A DNA stretch of 64,000 nucleotides from Agroathelia rolfsii (lineage: Eukaryota; Basidiomycota; Agaricomycetes; Amylocorticiales; Amylocorticiaceae): the NCBI GenBank assembly GCA_018343915.1, contig JABRWF010000008.1:3534001-3598000 (forward strand). Direction: 5' to 3'. Made by a program: the position numbers and the translations under genes. The first letter of the stretch is position 1, and the number at the start of each line of letters is the position of its first letter. A model generated the notes under the pieces. That model made no database searches and was not told the DNA's origin. It worked only from the letters and a program-made list of their open reading frames with translations. Positions 23,078 through 34,547 of this stretch are shown here, piece after piece.

Positions 23078-24581
23078 CTAATCGAATGGCACCGGGCGAA
23101 TATTGGATCCGAGGGAAATCCCTCCTACACCGGCACCAGGAACAGACCGTAGACCCTGCTGCATTTCCCTGGCAGCGCCAAACGCACTGGGAACCGGTAT
23201 GCCACAGCAATCGCCCCATCCACCCGTGGCAAGATGGACATGTCCCGAGTGATCATGGCCAGGATGGTCAGAGCGTTCATTTGGAGGCGGAGGGCCAGTA
23301 TATGGCAAGATGGAACCAAACAAAAAGTGCTGCATGACAGGCAATTTGCCGAGAACCTCGGCTATGTACATCTTGATCATGCCTGAATTAATCTTATCCC
23401 ATGTCTTGACCTACAAACATATGAGATCAAAATGTTGGCATAGCGGGTGCTGTTGAAACTCACAGCAGATATGTCATTCAGCATCGGGGAGTTCCATTGC
23501 AAGGACGACGTCTTGATCTATTCAAGGATTATACAGACAATAATTACATCATGGTCAAAGCTACGCACCGAGTTGATGAATTGGATACACGAAAAATATA
23601 TATAATCCTTAGCGTATTCATTCACGACTTCGATGTCATGGATGGCCCTTGGTCGAATAAACCGATGCCCTAGACAACCAAATAATTAGTACAAATGCAA
23701 TACGTAGCATCTCCACAGATATCCAAACCTTTCAATTGTGCGGCGCCCCATAGGAATGGCAAGAAGTGATAATCATCCAAGCCCCATACTCCATGTGAAC
23801 CGGCCGGCTCCAGCCAGTATGTAGACTGCAGGTACCGCATTACCGTCAGATATCTGTTAGTGGCTCAGCTATCTTTATATGGAAGGATGCATAGCAGGAC
23901 GCACCGCCAGAAAACACGCGTTACGAGCGCTATGTGATCGCTTTCCTGGACGACACCTAGCTGTTCGAGACAAAGCCTATGTCAGTCATGATGGGGATGT
24001 TATAAGCACTGTAATTCATGTAAGCGTCGCATATACTTGCATCCAACATAGAAAGTTGAGCTCCATGCCACTGCCGTAATCAATTCGTTGACGATTTCCC
24101 CAGCTTTCTATGAGATAGCCAGAGACTTCTTCCACAGCGGTAGACGGCATGTTAGGTAGGGATGATACCAGTTCAGGGGCTCTCTGCATAATTCCCTGAG
24201 TTTCTGGTAGCAAGAGCAATGCAAAAATATAGTGCACCTGTTTGACGGTATCGTAGAACGTCCTAAATGCTGGGTTTCCGAATCTTGACGCAGCATTTTC
24301 CACAGGTGGGATGTTCTTTGCAATTTCCTCCACCTTATCAATGATAGCAACCGCAGATAATAGGCCCTATATAACACGGATGAGCATGAGATGGATTCGA
24401 GACGAAGTGTGAAGCTTACGGGTGATTGAGAACATTGATCAGTTAACTTGACACCAACAATCGCATTGTTCAAGAGCTCAATGTATGATATAATGGTTTG
24501 ATACGTTGGGGACTTTGGAAATTCATCCAGCTGCTCCTGTGACAAAAGTGCTTTGTATAAAGGTTGGAAGTTGGAAGTCAT
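23078..24581 (-). CDS. Phosphotyrosyl phosphatase activator (PTPA/RRD family)
   Basis: Peptidyl-prolyl isomerase that activates and assembles PP2A. Several exons: [15 protein letters not shown] at 24581, then a segment with [28 protein letters not shown] (the conserved GxRIDYGxGHE-like core) and [10 protein letters not shown] further exon reads [20 protein letters not shown] followed by [16 protein letters not shown], and another [12 protein letters not shown]. The C-terminal exon has [19 protein letters not shown] and a His-rich extension ending NIRPVPFD. The active-site region is complete. Which yeast paralogue (RRD1 or RRD2) it matches best is not decided. An ATG at 24614 lies in the same frame but the later Met matches the family. 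Confidence 0.92.
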
Positions 24582-24922
24582 GGGTAGATCTATGAGCAAG
24601 TAGGTATTTAGCACTGGCAGGTAGGAGACATAAAGTGTGGCTGCTGATTACGGAATACAACTGCTCGGTGGCTCGGTGGCTCAATAAGATGGTACCCCGT
24701 TAGTGACGCTCTACAGCGAATGTTTATGATCGTATGGACTGGAAAATATTCGCTTACTCTAATATGAATACTAAACATCAAATTACCTAAAATCAAATGT
24801 TTGAACAGTACTTTTTCATGACCAAGTAAAAGGTCAGAAGTAATATCTACTAGTGAATCGTGACATTTGTCACTTTCCTATCTAGTCAGAAACTTCGAGT
24901 CCTCAAACTATTGCTTATGATC

Positions 24923-26786
24923 ATGCCGAATGCTTCAGAGATTGAAGAAGAGCAAATCCACTTTGCTAATGTTATAGCAACTTTCAACAACTACTCATCA
25001 TATTCTGTCAGCACTTTCATCCATGACGAACGCTGGATTATCCCTGCTTGATCTCATCTATCTCTCTTCCAGCTTACTGCGAATAACCGACGCCGGAAAG
25101 ACTTCTATACATTGCCGTTGGCAGATAGACAGCTGCTTGAGGCCTTAGGATACAAAGAAAAGCTATCTGCTGTGGATGATGCAATTCTAACTAACGCCAA
25201 ATTTCTCGAAAGCATCGTAGCGAATCCCGAGATCTTTGGGCATGATCTCAGCGACGCAGACGTTGGTGTCGGTGAAGATGGAAACGAAACCATTCCCACA
25301 GCCAGTCATGAGCACGGCATGTCTATACTATCTTACTCATCTGTTGAAAATTCAACTGAGATGCGGCTATCACCCAGCACATCCCCATCCTCATTCGCAC
25401 TCTCACTCGCATTCTCATTCTCATGGAGGAGCCGGATCACACACCCACGATCACACCACCCCAGTCGCACATGGTCCTCGAAAAAAATATAGGCCAACGG
25501 AGTTCGATATGGATAAGTTAAGGAGTACTCTAAAGCAGTTCGTACGAGACTGGAGCGCTGAGGTGCATTTCTATGTTGCTGTTTGTCTTTTATACATGAT
25601 GCATTCAATTTGATCCATTCAGGGCAAGACCGAACGCGATGCATCTTATGAACCGATTAAAGAAGCTCTTATCTCTCATTTCTCTCATGTTCCGGAGTCA
25701 GAGAGGTATTAATCCTTGACCATTCAATCTCTTTCCCATCTTGATTTCACTATTCAACTCAAGGTCAAAACTACAAGTTCTGGTTCCTGGTGCTGGCCTT
25801 GGTCGCCTGGCATATGACGTAGCTAAGCTTGGTGGGACTATTCTTGCGGTGGTTGAGTTGACAGCATAATTAAATACTTCACAGGATTTTCTTGTCAAGG
25901 CAACGAGTTTTCACACTACATGCTCTTAGCATCGTATCTCGTGCTCAATCGGTAGATCTTTTTACCCCTGTTAAAATCCCGGTCTAATTTTACTCAATTT
26001 AATCCAGGACGGATAAAATTGATGCATATACCATCTACCCATATGTACATTCATTCTCAAACGTCGCCGACAGACATGCTATGCTACGAAGCGTGACAGT
26101 TCCCGACGTTCTACCGACCGATTTGCCACGGAACAGCAACTTTTCCCTAGTTGCAGGTATTCCTACGATTGGTATACCGTTCAAAAATTATTGTTTTCTC
26201 AATAGTCTCCTTTTCTAGGCGATTTCGAGGAGATTTATGGCGCTAGAAAAGAGGATTACGAAGACGACGAAGATGTAGAATTTCACGAAGGTGCTTGGGA
26301 TGCCGTACTCACTTGCTTCTTTATTGACACGGTGTGTCCATTCTATCAGTCTCATCACTAGTATTGTTGCTGATAACACAACAGGCAAAAAATATCGTCA
26401 ATTATCTTCGCATCATTCATTATATTCTAAATCCAGGAGGGGTATGGATCAACTTGGGTAAGCCACGAGAATTATTTGATCATAGGGCGCGTCAACTAAC
26501 TTCACATGTTTCTAGGGCCATTACTCTGGCACTGGGAAAATAACACCACCAACGATCCCTCGATAGAACTGGACCTTGAGGAAGTGAAGCAATTAGCAAG
26601 GAAGATCGGGTTCGAAATATCGGTGCGTGTGTATTTTGTATCCATTAAACCTGGTGCACATCTCAGACATCCATTCGTTATCAGAACGAAAGAACAATCA
26701 AAACGACATACACAAGTAATAAAGAGGCTATGCTAGGATACACATATGATGCTGCCTTTTGGACGGCAACAAAGATTACATCCTAA
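24923..26786 (+). CDS. Carnosine N-methyltransferase (N2227 family)
   Basis: SAM-dependent methyltransferase; the animal homologue methylates carnosine to anserine, and the fungal substrate is not settled. The start is MPNASEIEEEQIHF (an ATG six bases earlier is in frame). Motifs in order: RRKDFYTLPLADRQLL; a His-rich insert; LKQFVRDWSAEG; VPGAGLGRLAYDVAKLG for SAM binding, spliced to FSCQGNEFSHYMLLASY; NFSLVAGDFEEIYG; AWDAVLTCFFIDTAKNI; GGVWINLGPLLWHW. The last intron (GTGCGT to CTCAG) is essential: after it the protein ends LGYTYDAAFWTATKITS, the family terminus. The intron at 25317-25377 appears to use a GC donor. Confidence 0.93.
25317..25377 (+). other. Probable GC-AG intron in carnosine methyltransferase gene
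   Basis: Donor CG|GCATGT, branch-like AACTGAG, acceptor CCCAG. Splicing here joins CAT GAG CAC G to CA CAT CCC, keeping the frame into the His-rich tract and the core domain. The nearby GT (CAT|GTCTAT) gives the wrong phase and a stop. Confidence 0.6.
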
Positions 26787-27041
26787 AAATACCAAGATAA
26801 AGCAACACTTCTATTGATGAACATCACCTTTGGGCATCCAACTAAATCGGATAACCCAATTGTAATCGTTGAGGTCTTGATGAGATTATCATTAACATCT
26901 TGCTATAGCAGAAAGCTTTTATTTAATCAAGATGATCGCAAAACCAACTTGGTAGCGAAAGGCTCAACAATTACGCATGTATATCTTACAAAACAGCCAG
27001 TCAGTCAGCCTGGATGTCGTATCCATCTCTAATAAAAAAGG

Positions 27042-28325
27042 CTACGCTACAGTTGTAGGCGTTCCAGTAGGAGCGTTTTCTGTACCAAAATATTCATCCA
27101 GGAGAGCACGTTTCTTGAGGTCTAGAAGAACATTCTCCATCTCTTTGTTTGATGGCAGCTTTGGAGGCATTAAATGCTCTGGCGTTAAGAATGGGATGAA
27201 TTTAGCGGCAGCCTGTGCATGGAAGATGTGTACAGATGCATCAACGGTAGAGTCTGAGTCCGTTTGTGATGGAGGTGTTTGAGAGGAAGCCGTAATGGTT
27301 TTTGTTCGTTTGTTGGTTTCTTCAGTTGACTGTGTAGAAGCATCAATCTGAATGTCAGACTGGCTGGAATCAGCCTTGCGCTTTGCGCTAGATGTATTGG
27401 CTTCTGTGGGATGATCTAAGTTTGAGGTGACTGCAAGTGCCGGTGGTGTGTTGATACGGGGAGGTTTGGGTGTAGGCCCACTCGGGGATAACCCAAGGGC
27501 ACCACGAAGATTATTATATGCTTCTTCCCATTCTGTTGATGCGAAGCATGAGCAAAGAGACAATGGCTGAAATTACGAGGATAATACCCTACCATCATCC
27601 TCTGTTTGTTGCTCAAATTCAAGAAGTTTTCCATCTTGCTCATCAAGATCTCCATAATATGCGGGACCCTGACTTGTGAATTTCTTGTAATAATTCTGCG
27701 CGATGTTTTCCTCTTCTTCCTCCTTTTTCCTTCCTTCGAAGAGCTCCTTTACACCAGGCAACTCCTTTGCGCGGCCAAAGTACCTGTCAGGAGGACCTTG
27801 TAAGATAAGTGAGCAAATAGCACAAAGAGGCTGAACCAACTTGTATCCTTTTGTGCCTGGGACTTCCTTTCCGTCTTCATCCAACATGGCCACATTACGT
27901 CTATAGTTGGCACCTCCAAGAGCGACAATTTGATTTTCCCAATGTCTCTTCTCGCGAAGCAATTTGTTGATCTCATCGTTCAAATCTCGAATTTCGTAAT
28001 CCGTTAATCCAGCTAGGAGGAAGGTGTAAGGATATGTAAGTAGGAGAGGATACATATGACAGACCATCCTGAATCTTGGACACCTTTCTGCTAATTTCTC
28101 GCAAAATCTCTCCTCTCCAGCGTTCGCAATCCCGAAGGCTCTTGCAGGCACTGGCCATACGCGGCCTGCGGTCGCTACGCGTCCCCAGCCCAAGCTCGGC
28201 GGCTTGGGCCTCTCGGAAACGATAAAGCATAGACTGGGCCTTTTCCTCATTACGAGCCTGGCAAGATCGGGAGACATAAGCATGAGTTCCTGAGTAGCTC
28301 TTTGACGCGAGATGGTGCTAACCAT
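27042..28325 (-). CDS. ISY1: Pre-mRNA splicing factor ISY1
   Basis: NineTeen-complex associated factor that acts around the first splicing step. The first coding exon is only the ATG (28323-28325), followed by a 65-nt intron (28258-28322); exon 2 opens GCT CGT AAT GAG, giving [15 protein letters not shown], the conserved family start. It continues [18 protein letters not shown], an exon joined as [16 protein letters not shown], then [28 protein letters not shown] and [18 protein letters not shown]. The C-terminal region ([15 protein letters not shown] and a variable Ser/Thr tail ending GTPTTVA) is less conserved. A RTCACGTG site lies 119 bp upstream. The inositol transporter is divergent. Confidence 0.95.
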
Positions 28326-28973
28326 GATGAAAGAGAAGTAGTCGTTGGAATATTAGCAGTGATAGTAACTTGAAAGCGTAGGCTATGTAACAAGTTATTC
28401 GAGACAGGATTGATTTCATTACGTAACTGGATCAATAAACAGTCACGTGCATTTGATCTCCGCCCAAATATGTTAACTCCGCCGCAACTGCGCCAAAATT
28501 CTGAACTGGGCTACTTCGAGATTGACGTCTTATTTTAGAGCCATGAATGCAATGTCTTTCTTTGACGGTGGTAGTGCTAATGTACTCAGTGTTGATGCTC
28601 AAATGATTAGTTGAGGGAGCTGCGAGGGGGTGAAATGATGACGCGCGACTGCGGTAGCACGGTGACCGAGTTCGAGACAGAGAGCGGCGATGCGGGTAAT
28701 ATCAGACACTGTTGATAGCAATATTAGCGAACGAGGCAGGCATGACGAGTTCATGTGAGCAACTTTGTCCGGATGTGTACACTCGGGAAAGTGCAAGAAC
28801 AATGACGAGCAGAGTCATGTATACACCTCTTGACATAGCACCGGCTCGTATATCCGTCTGTATAGGGTCAGCTGCCTACCAGCATCTCCAAATCGCCGTC
28901 ATATACAAGTGATCTCCTGCTTGTACCAGGTTTTGTTTCCTATCTACCTGGGGCTTGCCCTTGACCACCCACA
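28326..28973. other. Shared 5' region of ISY1 and the MFS transporter
   Basis: About 650 bp between divergent start codons. It contains RTCACGTG near ISY1 and a CATGTGAGCA (28751-28760) somewhat like a yeast inositol-response element. A short minus-strand frame at 28599-28802 is open but has no family likeness. Confidence 0.4.
28444..28449 (-). promoter_or_regulatory. RTCACGTG element upstream of ISY1
   Basis: The plus strand reads AGTCACGTGC, 119-124 bp before the ISY1 start codon. Confidence 0.4.
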
Positions 28974-31284
28974 ATGGCCACAGAAACACCCCCGGAAAAG
29001 AAGGATGATTTCGCAACGACCTCTCTGGACGAGATTGTCCTCCGTGACCAGGCCAATGGCGAAATTTCAGAGCTTGCAGTTCATGCGGAGGGAGAGGAGA
29101 GAACAACCTGGTTCATCTGGCTCTTGATCCTGTCCTCCAGCATCTCTGGTTTACTCTTCGGTACGTTTGTCGACATTTTGTACAGGACCCATTCAGAATC
29201 TCAGTTGTTCTGTCCCCTTACCCGATCATGATAGGTTATGACACAGGTGTGATCTCTGGAGCACTGGTTACCATTGGCTCTGACCTGGGCCCAACGTCCC
29301 TTTCCGACGGACAAAAAGTACGAGGCCTAACATGTCATGCCTTAAATTTGCTTTTCAAACCAGCTGTTTCAGGAGTTCATCACGTCTGCGACCACTTTGG
29401 GGGCCTTGTTAGGAGGTCTTGCCGCTGGTGCCATGTCAGACTTTGTCGGCAGACGTCCTGTCCTAGGCGTTGCAGATATCATTTTTATTGGTGGCGCCAT
29501 TGCACAGGCCGTTTGTCACACAGTATGGAGTATGGTAAGCATCACTTAGCATTACCCATCCCAGCTGTATAGCTATCATAAAGTGGATTCTTGAATCGGT
29601 GCTCCTGGTGATACTACAGACTCTGATTACCGCTCTTATTTATGGACCGCCGTTGCAAATATCTCAGTTCCCTTTCTCGTGGAATTTTGAGCTGAACCAT
29701 TTTTTCTAGGTAGGCGGACGCTTCCTAGTGGGCATTGGTGTCGGGCTGGCTTCTTGCATCGCACCACTTTATATTCAAGAATTGTCTCCCACTCGTCTCA
29801 GGGGAAGAATGGTTGTTTTGAATGTCGTTATGATCACATTTGGCCAGGTTATTGCCTACGGGATCGACGCCGGTTTTGCAAATGTGAACTCTGGCTGGAG
29901 ATGGATGGTTGGCCTGGGCACTGTCCCTGCCGCAGTCCAGTTTGTCCTGTTACTCTTTATGCCAGAGTCCCGTAAGTACCATTAAAGATTCAGAAAACGC
30001 AGCAAATGAGGTATTGACCTAAATCTAGCGCGCATCATGCTGAGAAGGGGACAGTCTGAACAAGCAGTTACGATCATGACTAGGATCTATCCTTACGCAA
30101 CGCCGGAGCAAATTGATCTCAAGGTATTTGTGATTTCAATATTACGCTTTGAACACGTTTCATCAAATCCCACCCTAGGTCAAGGTCTTGCGCGCCTCTG
30201 TCAAGCAAAGCATCGAAATTGTCAATTCAACAACTTTCTTATATCGTTTCAAATTACTTCTTACTCGACCAGCAAATTGGCGTGCACTGGGTAAATTTCT
30301 CTAGACCATCTTCCGGGGGAAGCCTACCAATGAACCTCATTTTTAGTCATTGGTTGCGGCATGCAGGCCTTCCAGCAATTATGCGGTATGTATCATTTTT
30401 TCATTCAATTACCTAACATAGTAGCTAACTCCATTGTCAGGCTTTAATTCCCTAATGTACTTTTCCGCCACGCTATTCAAATCAATTGGATTCAACCAGC
30501 CCACGGCTGTTGGTCTCATCATTTCCGGTACCAACTTCATATTCACGCTATTAGCCCTCAAATATATCGATATTATTGGCCGTAGACGAATCATGATTGT
30601 ATCAGCTCCAGGTATGATAGGGGGCTTGACTCTAGCAAGTGTCGCATTCCATTGTAAGTTTACGGTTTTTTTCCCGCCTTTTCAACCAAAACTTCTCACT
30701 TCATGTAGTCTTGACAAAGAAAACAGGAGGTTCATTAGTTGACGGCACATCATATCCCATTAGCTGGAGTATTGTTGTATTAGTATCCATGATCATATAT
30801 GTAGCATCCTATGCCACTGGACTTGGCAATGTTCCCTGTAAGTATCGTATTGCCCCTGATTTACATTGTTCACGATCAACCTTCCCTCTCAGGGCACCAG
30901 GGCGAACTATTTGGCCTGGAAGGTATGTTGATGCATGTCTCATTCGGAACTGGGGCGCTCATATGATGGTTTTAAATTTTATTGCTGATAGTTCGCGGCA
31001 TTGGTACCTCGCTTTCAACCGCCACAAACTGGGCGTGTAATTTGCTGATCGGGAGTACTTACCTCTCGCTCATGGCTCGCATCACACCATCGGGTGCTTT
31101 CGGCTTCTATGCAGGCCTATGCCTCCTTGGCTGGCTGTTCTGCATTTTCTTGTTCCCAGAAACGGCTGGACTAAGTCTAGAAGAAGTGCAGAGTATATTT
31201 AAACATGGCTTTGGCGTGCACGAAAGCCAACGTCTAAGGATGCAGAAGAGGGATATGATGAAACGAAACAAAGATAGCGCCTAA
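28974..31284 (+). CDS. Major facilitator transporter, myo-inositol (ITR) type
   Basis: Plasma-membrane sugar-porter family, 12 helices, proton-coupled. It starts MATETPPEKKDDFATTS. Motifs: GLLFGYDTGVISGAL across the first intron, SDFVGRRPVLG, ELSPTRLRGRMVVLN, VMITFGQVIAYGIDAGF, PESPRIMLRRG, FQQLCGFNSLMYFSATLF, ALKYIDIIGRRR, GLGNVPWHQGELF spliced to GLEVRGIGTSLSTATNW, and LFPETAGLSLEEVQSIF. The GNVPWHQGELF block and the RGIGTS-TATNW block are typical of inositol transporters rather than hexose carriers. Many short introns break it up; several open stretches across them are intron read-through. Substrate specificity is inferred, not shown. Confidence 0.9.
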
Positions 31285-32411
31285 CGACTACTTGTATGTA
31301 CTACACGCGGAAACTGAGAGGCCGTATTATGTGCTCGGTAGTTGATTTAGTTGCAGACACGAAACATATACCACGGCCGAGATCGCATTGGAAGATATCG
31401 GAGTCTGATGGCCTGGGGAGGGTCATATCACATCATTGCGGCAATGCGGCGCCTCCACGGCCTCAATCTTGTCCAGTGTCACTGCACGTAGTATTGGCGC
31501 AACCATTACTTGGAATGCGTAGCAGTAGGATCATTGCGTCCATAGCTCGATACACATGCATGAAACGAAATCAGCCTGAGCGCTCTGTTTTTATCACACA
31601 ATTTAACGATACTGAGGTTGCTGGTAATTCCAAGCTAGAGTCGTCACAGCATAGTAGTAATCACCACCGACATTAACTTCGCACCACAGATTTCCAACTT
31701 CATCAAAGCACGCTACAAAGCTGAACCGTTGGAGCCCAAGGACAGGACCCTTCTTCTCTTGAGCCGGGCTTTACTGTAATCTTGCTTTCAATGGTCGAGC
31801 TCCTAAGGGCTTACACAGAGTCTTACATCTGCACAGCAATGTGGATCTGGAAGCTTGGGGTTTGATGACTTGAAGGCACTCCTGAAGGCAATGAAAAATG
31901 TACCATAGTTTGATACTAGTCATCTGGTCTCTGTTGAGTTGGCACCTAGTCTCTTCCGTCCACAATCACCCCGATCTTATGGCATCGAACGAAGCAGGTT
32001 CAAAATTCCAGTGTCGCGCTAGTTTCGCAGGTCCGATATATCTTGAACTTGAATGCACTAACGGGTAATAAAGATGATTCGCACCATGTCGCCATTCGAA
32101 CTTATCACCGGCCATTATCATTCCCCTTGATATGCTCCATACCTATCCAAATAACTCTAGCCTGTTGCTGTTCCTTTAATCTGTTTCTTAAGTATCCTAT
32201 GCTCGGCACAGATCGGTAGACCTATTCGATGGAGCAGTATCAGAGTATCGCTAGGTCGCTGAAACTGGGCAGTGAGTTTTCATTTACGCATATATTAGAA
32301 CCCTTCCGAGGCTTTCACTTTCACCAGCAACCTCTCACATTTTCTCTTCCCCAAGTTTCAACACCGACACCTACCTAGTCCATTTATATAATCTTTTCTA
32401 CATCATTAATC
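31285..32411. other. Intergenic; promoter of the cysteine-rich gene at its right end
   Basis: No gene is recognised in 31285-32300. From 32288 there is a pyrimidine-rich leader and a TATA-like ttatataatc at about 32384, just before the small cysteine-rich gene. Confidence 0.4.
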
Positions 32412-32938
32412 ATGTGCCACTTGCGCCAGTAAGACAAACTTGACCAGCTGGCAGTCCTGATCTTACTGAAATCTGCCGCTATCTAGAGTTTATCAAGTAT
32501 TCTCCTGTGGACACGCTTACAATCTGGTGAGTTCATGGTGCCAGATGACTATTTCGAACTATCTTTCATATTCTTGAAATAGCCTGATGAAGATGTATGC
32601 AATATGCATGTCATTGATTTGCATCCAAACTCACGGCAATATTTAAATTGATAGATACGCTGCGACAAGCAACACTGCCGCCTAAGTACGACCCATCCTG
32701 CAAGCTGTCGCCCTCCAACCTGCAAACAAACATGCGCACAATAGTACGTGTTTTCTTTCATGGTTATCGCAAGTACTACATCTCAAAACTGTTGTCGTAG
32801 CCGCACCTTCCCTGAGAAATTTAGTGAGTATTGATATTATTAGAAATTGGATTGGCTTTTCTCAAATGGATTGATTATCTTGTAGCCGTACACCCTCAGT
32901 ATCCCTGCGCAGCCTGCCTGTCTCGCGGCAAATGCTAA
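32412..32938 (+). CDS. Small cysteine-rich protein (77 aa), six exons
   Basis: Invisible to ORF scanning. Exons: 32412-32428 (17 nt), 32487-32526 (40), 32583-32594 (12), 32655-32743 (89), 32801-32823 (23), 32886-32938 (53); sum 234 nt, 77 residues plus stop. All introns are GT-AG and 56-62 nt long. The product starts MCHLRQVYQVFSCGH, continues YNLPDEDIRC, and shows HPASCRPPTCKQTCAQY, ending YPCAACLSRGKC. It has ten cysteines, an SCGH motif and a terminal CAAC, a layout that suggests metal binding. I recall similar short MC...CGH...LP...C...CRPPTC...C.QY...CxxC proteins as a recurrent, uncharacterised basidiomycete group. There is no signal peptide, so it is probably intracellular. The function is unknown. 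Confidence 0.85.
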
Positions 32939-33257
32939 ATCAGACTCACTCATACTTAAGTATCACTCGCTTAGAACCATCAGGAACGTATCTGGTCATG
33001 ACACACGAATGCAATGGACCAATAAACCCTGTTATCGTTATTCTAGCACCAACGTATTTACATATTTATGACTTGTAGACACAAAGCATGGATAAACATA
33101 GCTTTGTCTCAACTCTTATTTTTACACACATATATAATCGGATATTCAATTTAATCCATATGCCATTCTTACAGTTGGGGTTGTGAGACGTTGGGCTAAA
33201 GTTGAAGCATTCACGTCGTTTTGAGGTGCTAATACATCATTTCCGATCATACACATG
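32939..33257. other. Convergent 3' region
   Basis: AT-rich spacer between the stop codons of the cysteine-rich gene and PBDC1. Nothing coding is seen. Confidence 0.4.
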
Positions 33258-34239
33258 CTATGACTTTGTAGTCTTCTTATTCTTCTTCTGCTTCTCTTTC
33301 TCGGCCCTCTCTTTCTCAGCCTCAGCCTTTGCTATTTCATGCGCACGGTCGTTGAGCCCAAGACGATTCCGAGCAATCTAAAAGATGGGCGAGTATCAGG
33401 TCACACATTTCGGCAGATAACGTGCATGTAGCTTACCTCATAAGCGTAGAACTTTGCAGGTATTTCCAAATCAGAATGCAATATCTGTCCAGTCAATTAA
33501 ATTCATACCTGTATGCGAGTAACTGGATCATATAATCTTCATGTGAGCAAGTGAAACCAGTCTAGATCGTGAGCGACGCATACCAAATATTGTGTTCCTT
33601 TCTCCGTATTCCTCTTTGCAATTTGTCCTAATGAGTGATCCAAAGTTGTGGTCCGTGATCTTTTTTTCGTAGCTGATGATTAAAAGCGTCGGTCAGTCCT
33701 ATTATGCACGAAGACAGTAGTGTAAAAACAACTGACGAGGAGATGAAAGCATGCCAACGCTTCTTCCCCTCTGGGCTCTTCATCCACTCCTCATCGATTT
33801 TAATAAGTTTCTCGTGGGGTTCGCCCAATTCCGGGAAGGCCTCCATTGTGTGGTCGAAGATCTCATCATCTAACCTAGAGAAATCTGAGAACAGGTTAAG
33901 GCAATTTTACTAGCTTAGCACCTTACTTTGTTAAACGAAGCTCTCGCGGTGGGACTTTCTCTAAGAGGTTCCAGTAGGTCTAGGAAAGAGATCAGGAGGA
34001 GGGTTGACATCGATGAGATAGGCTGTTCCACCTGTGCATGCTCGACTGCTCTAACAGCAAATCTGAAGACACAATAAGCATAAGGACATGAGAAAAAAAA
34101 AACAATTATTTAGTAGCACATACTGTTTCTCGATCTAATATAAACCCGTATGTCGAGCTTGTTGCGCTGGATACTATGACATAGATAAACTGACCTCGGG
34201 CAAATTCTGTGCAGTTTTGGGATCGAATTGTGTAGCCAT
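33258..34239 (-). CDS. PBDC1/CHP1-like chaperone of eEF1A biogenesis, nine exons
   Basis: Orthologue of human PBDC1 and yeast YPL225W (Chp1), a ribosome-associated helper for folding nascent eEF1A. Exons: 34195-34239, 34124-34134 (11 nt), 34032-34062, 33927-33979, 33737-33874, 33584-33672, 33509-33522 (14 nt), 33437-33451 (15 nt), 33258-33377; sum 516 nt, 171 residues. The chain reads MATQFDPKTAQNLPE-IEKQ-FAVRAVEHAQ, then TYWNLLEKVPPRELRLTK, LDDEIFDHTMEAFPELG, WMKSPEGKKRW, YEKKITDHNFGSLIRT, NTIF-VTRIQ-FYAYE-IARNRLGLND and a Lys/Glu-rich tail ending KKTTKS. Each junction restores the family consensus, so the micro-exons are well supported. A RTCACGTG site lies 114 bp upstream. Confidence 0.93.
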
Positions 34240-34352
34240 GACTGGGGGTATATACCAAGAAGGGTGCAAAGGGCAAAAGAGAGTTGGTTCTCGACACGGG
34301 CCAACGTGGAGGTATAAGAGTGGAAATGTCTATTGCCATCTGATCACCCTTA

Positions 34353-34358
34353 CACGTG
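34353..34358 (-). promoter_or_regulatory. RTCACGTG element upstream of PBDC1
   Basis: On the gene strand the site reads GATCACGTGT, 114-119 bp before the ATG; the ten-base word is the same as upstream of the Mg-chelatase-like gene. Confidence 0.4.
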
Positions 34359-34547
34359 ATCAAACCCGCTGGCAGTAACAAATTACAACAACACATTATG
34401 TATAACCGCCGATTACATCAAATCCTCATTCACACATGAAAACAATGCTATGGCGATAGTCGGCATAGTGCAAAAACAGGGACACATAACACAAATACAA
34501 GTTCATTAAAGCCTTAGGAATCATAAAGGTCCACGTAAATCAACAGG

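Noticed and set aside
28751..28760. Inositol response element upstream of the ITR-type transporter
   Set aside because: CATGTGAGCA matches the yeast consensus only in part and single degenerate E-boxes are common.
28599..28802. 67-codon minus-strand ORF in the ISY1/transporter promoter
   Set aside because: Hydrophobic start with a helical end, but no family and it sits in a 650-bp shared promoter.
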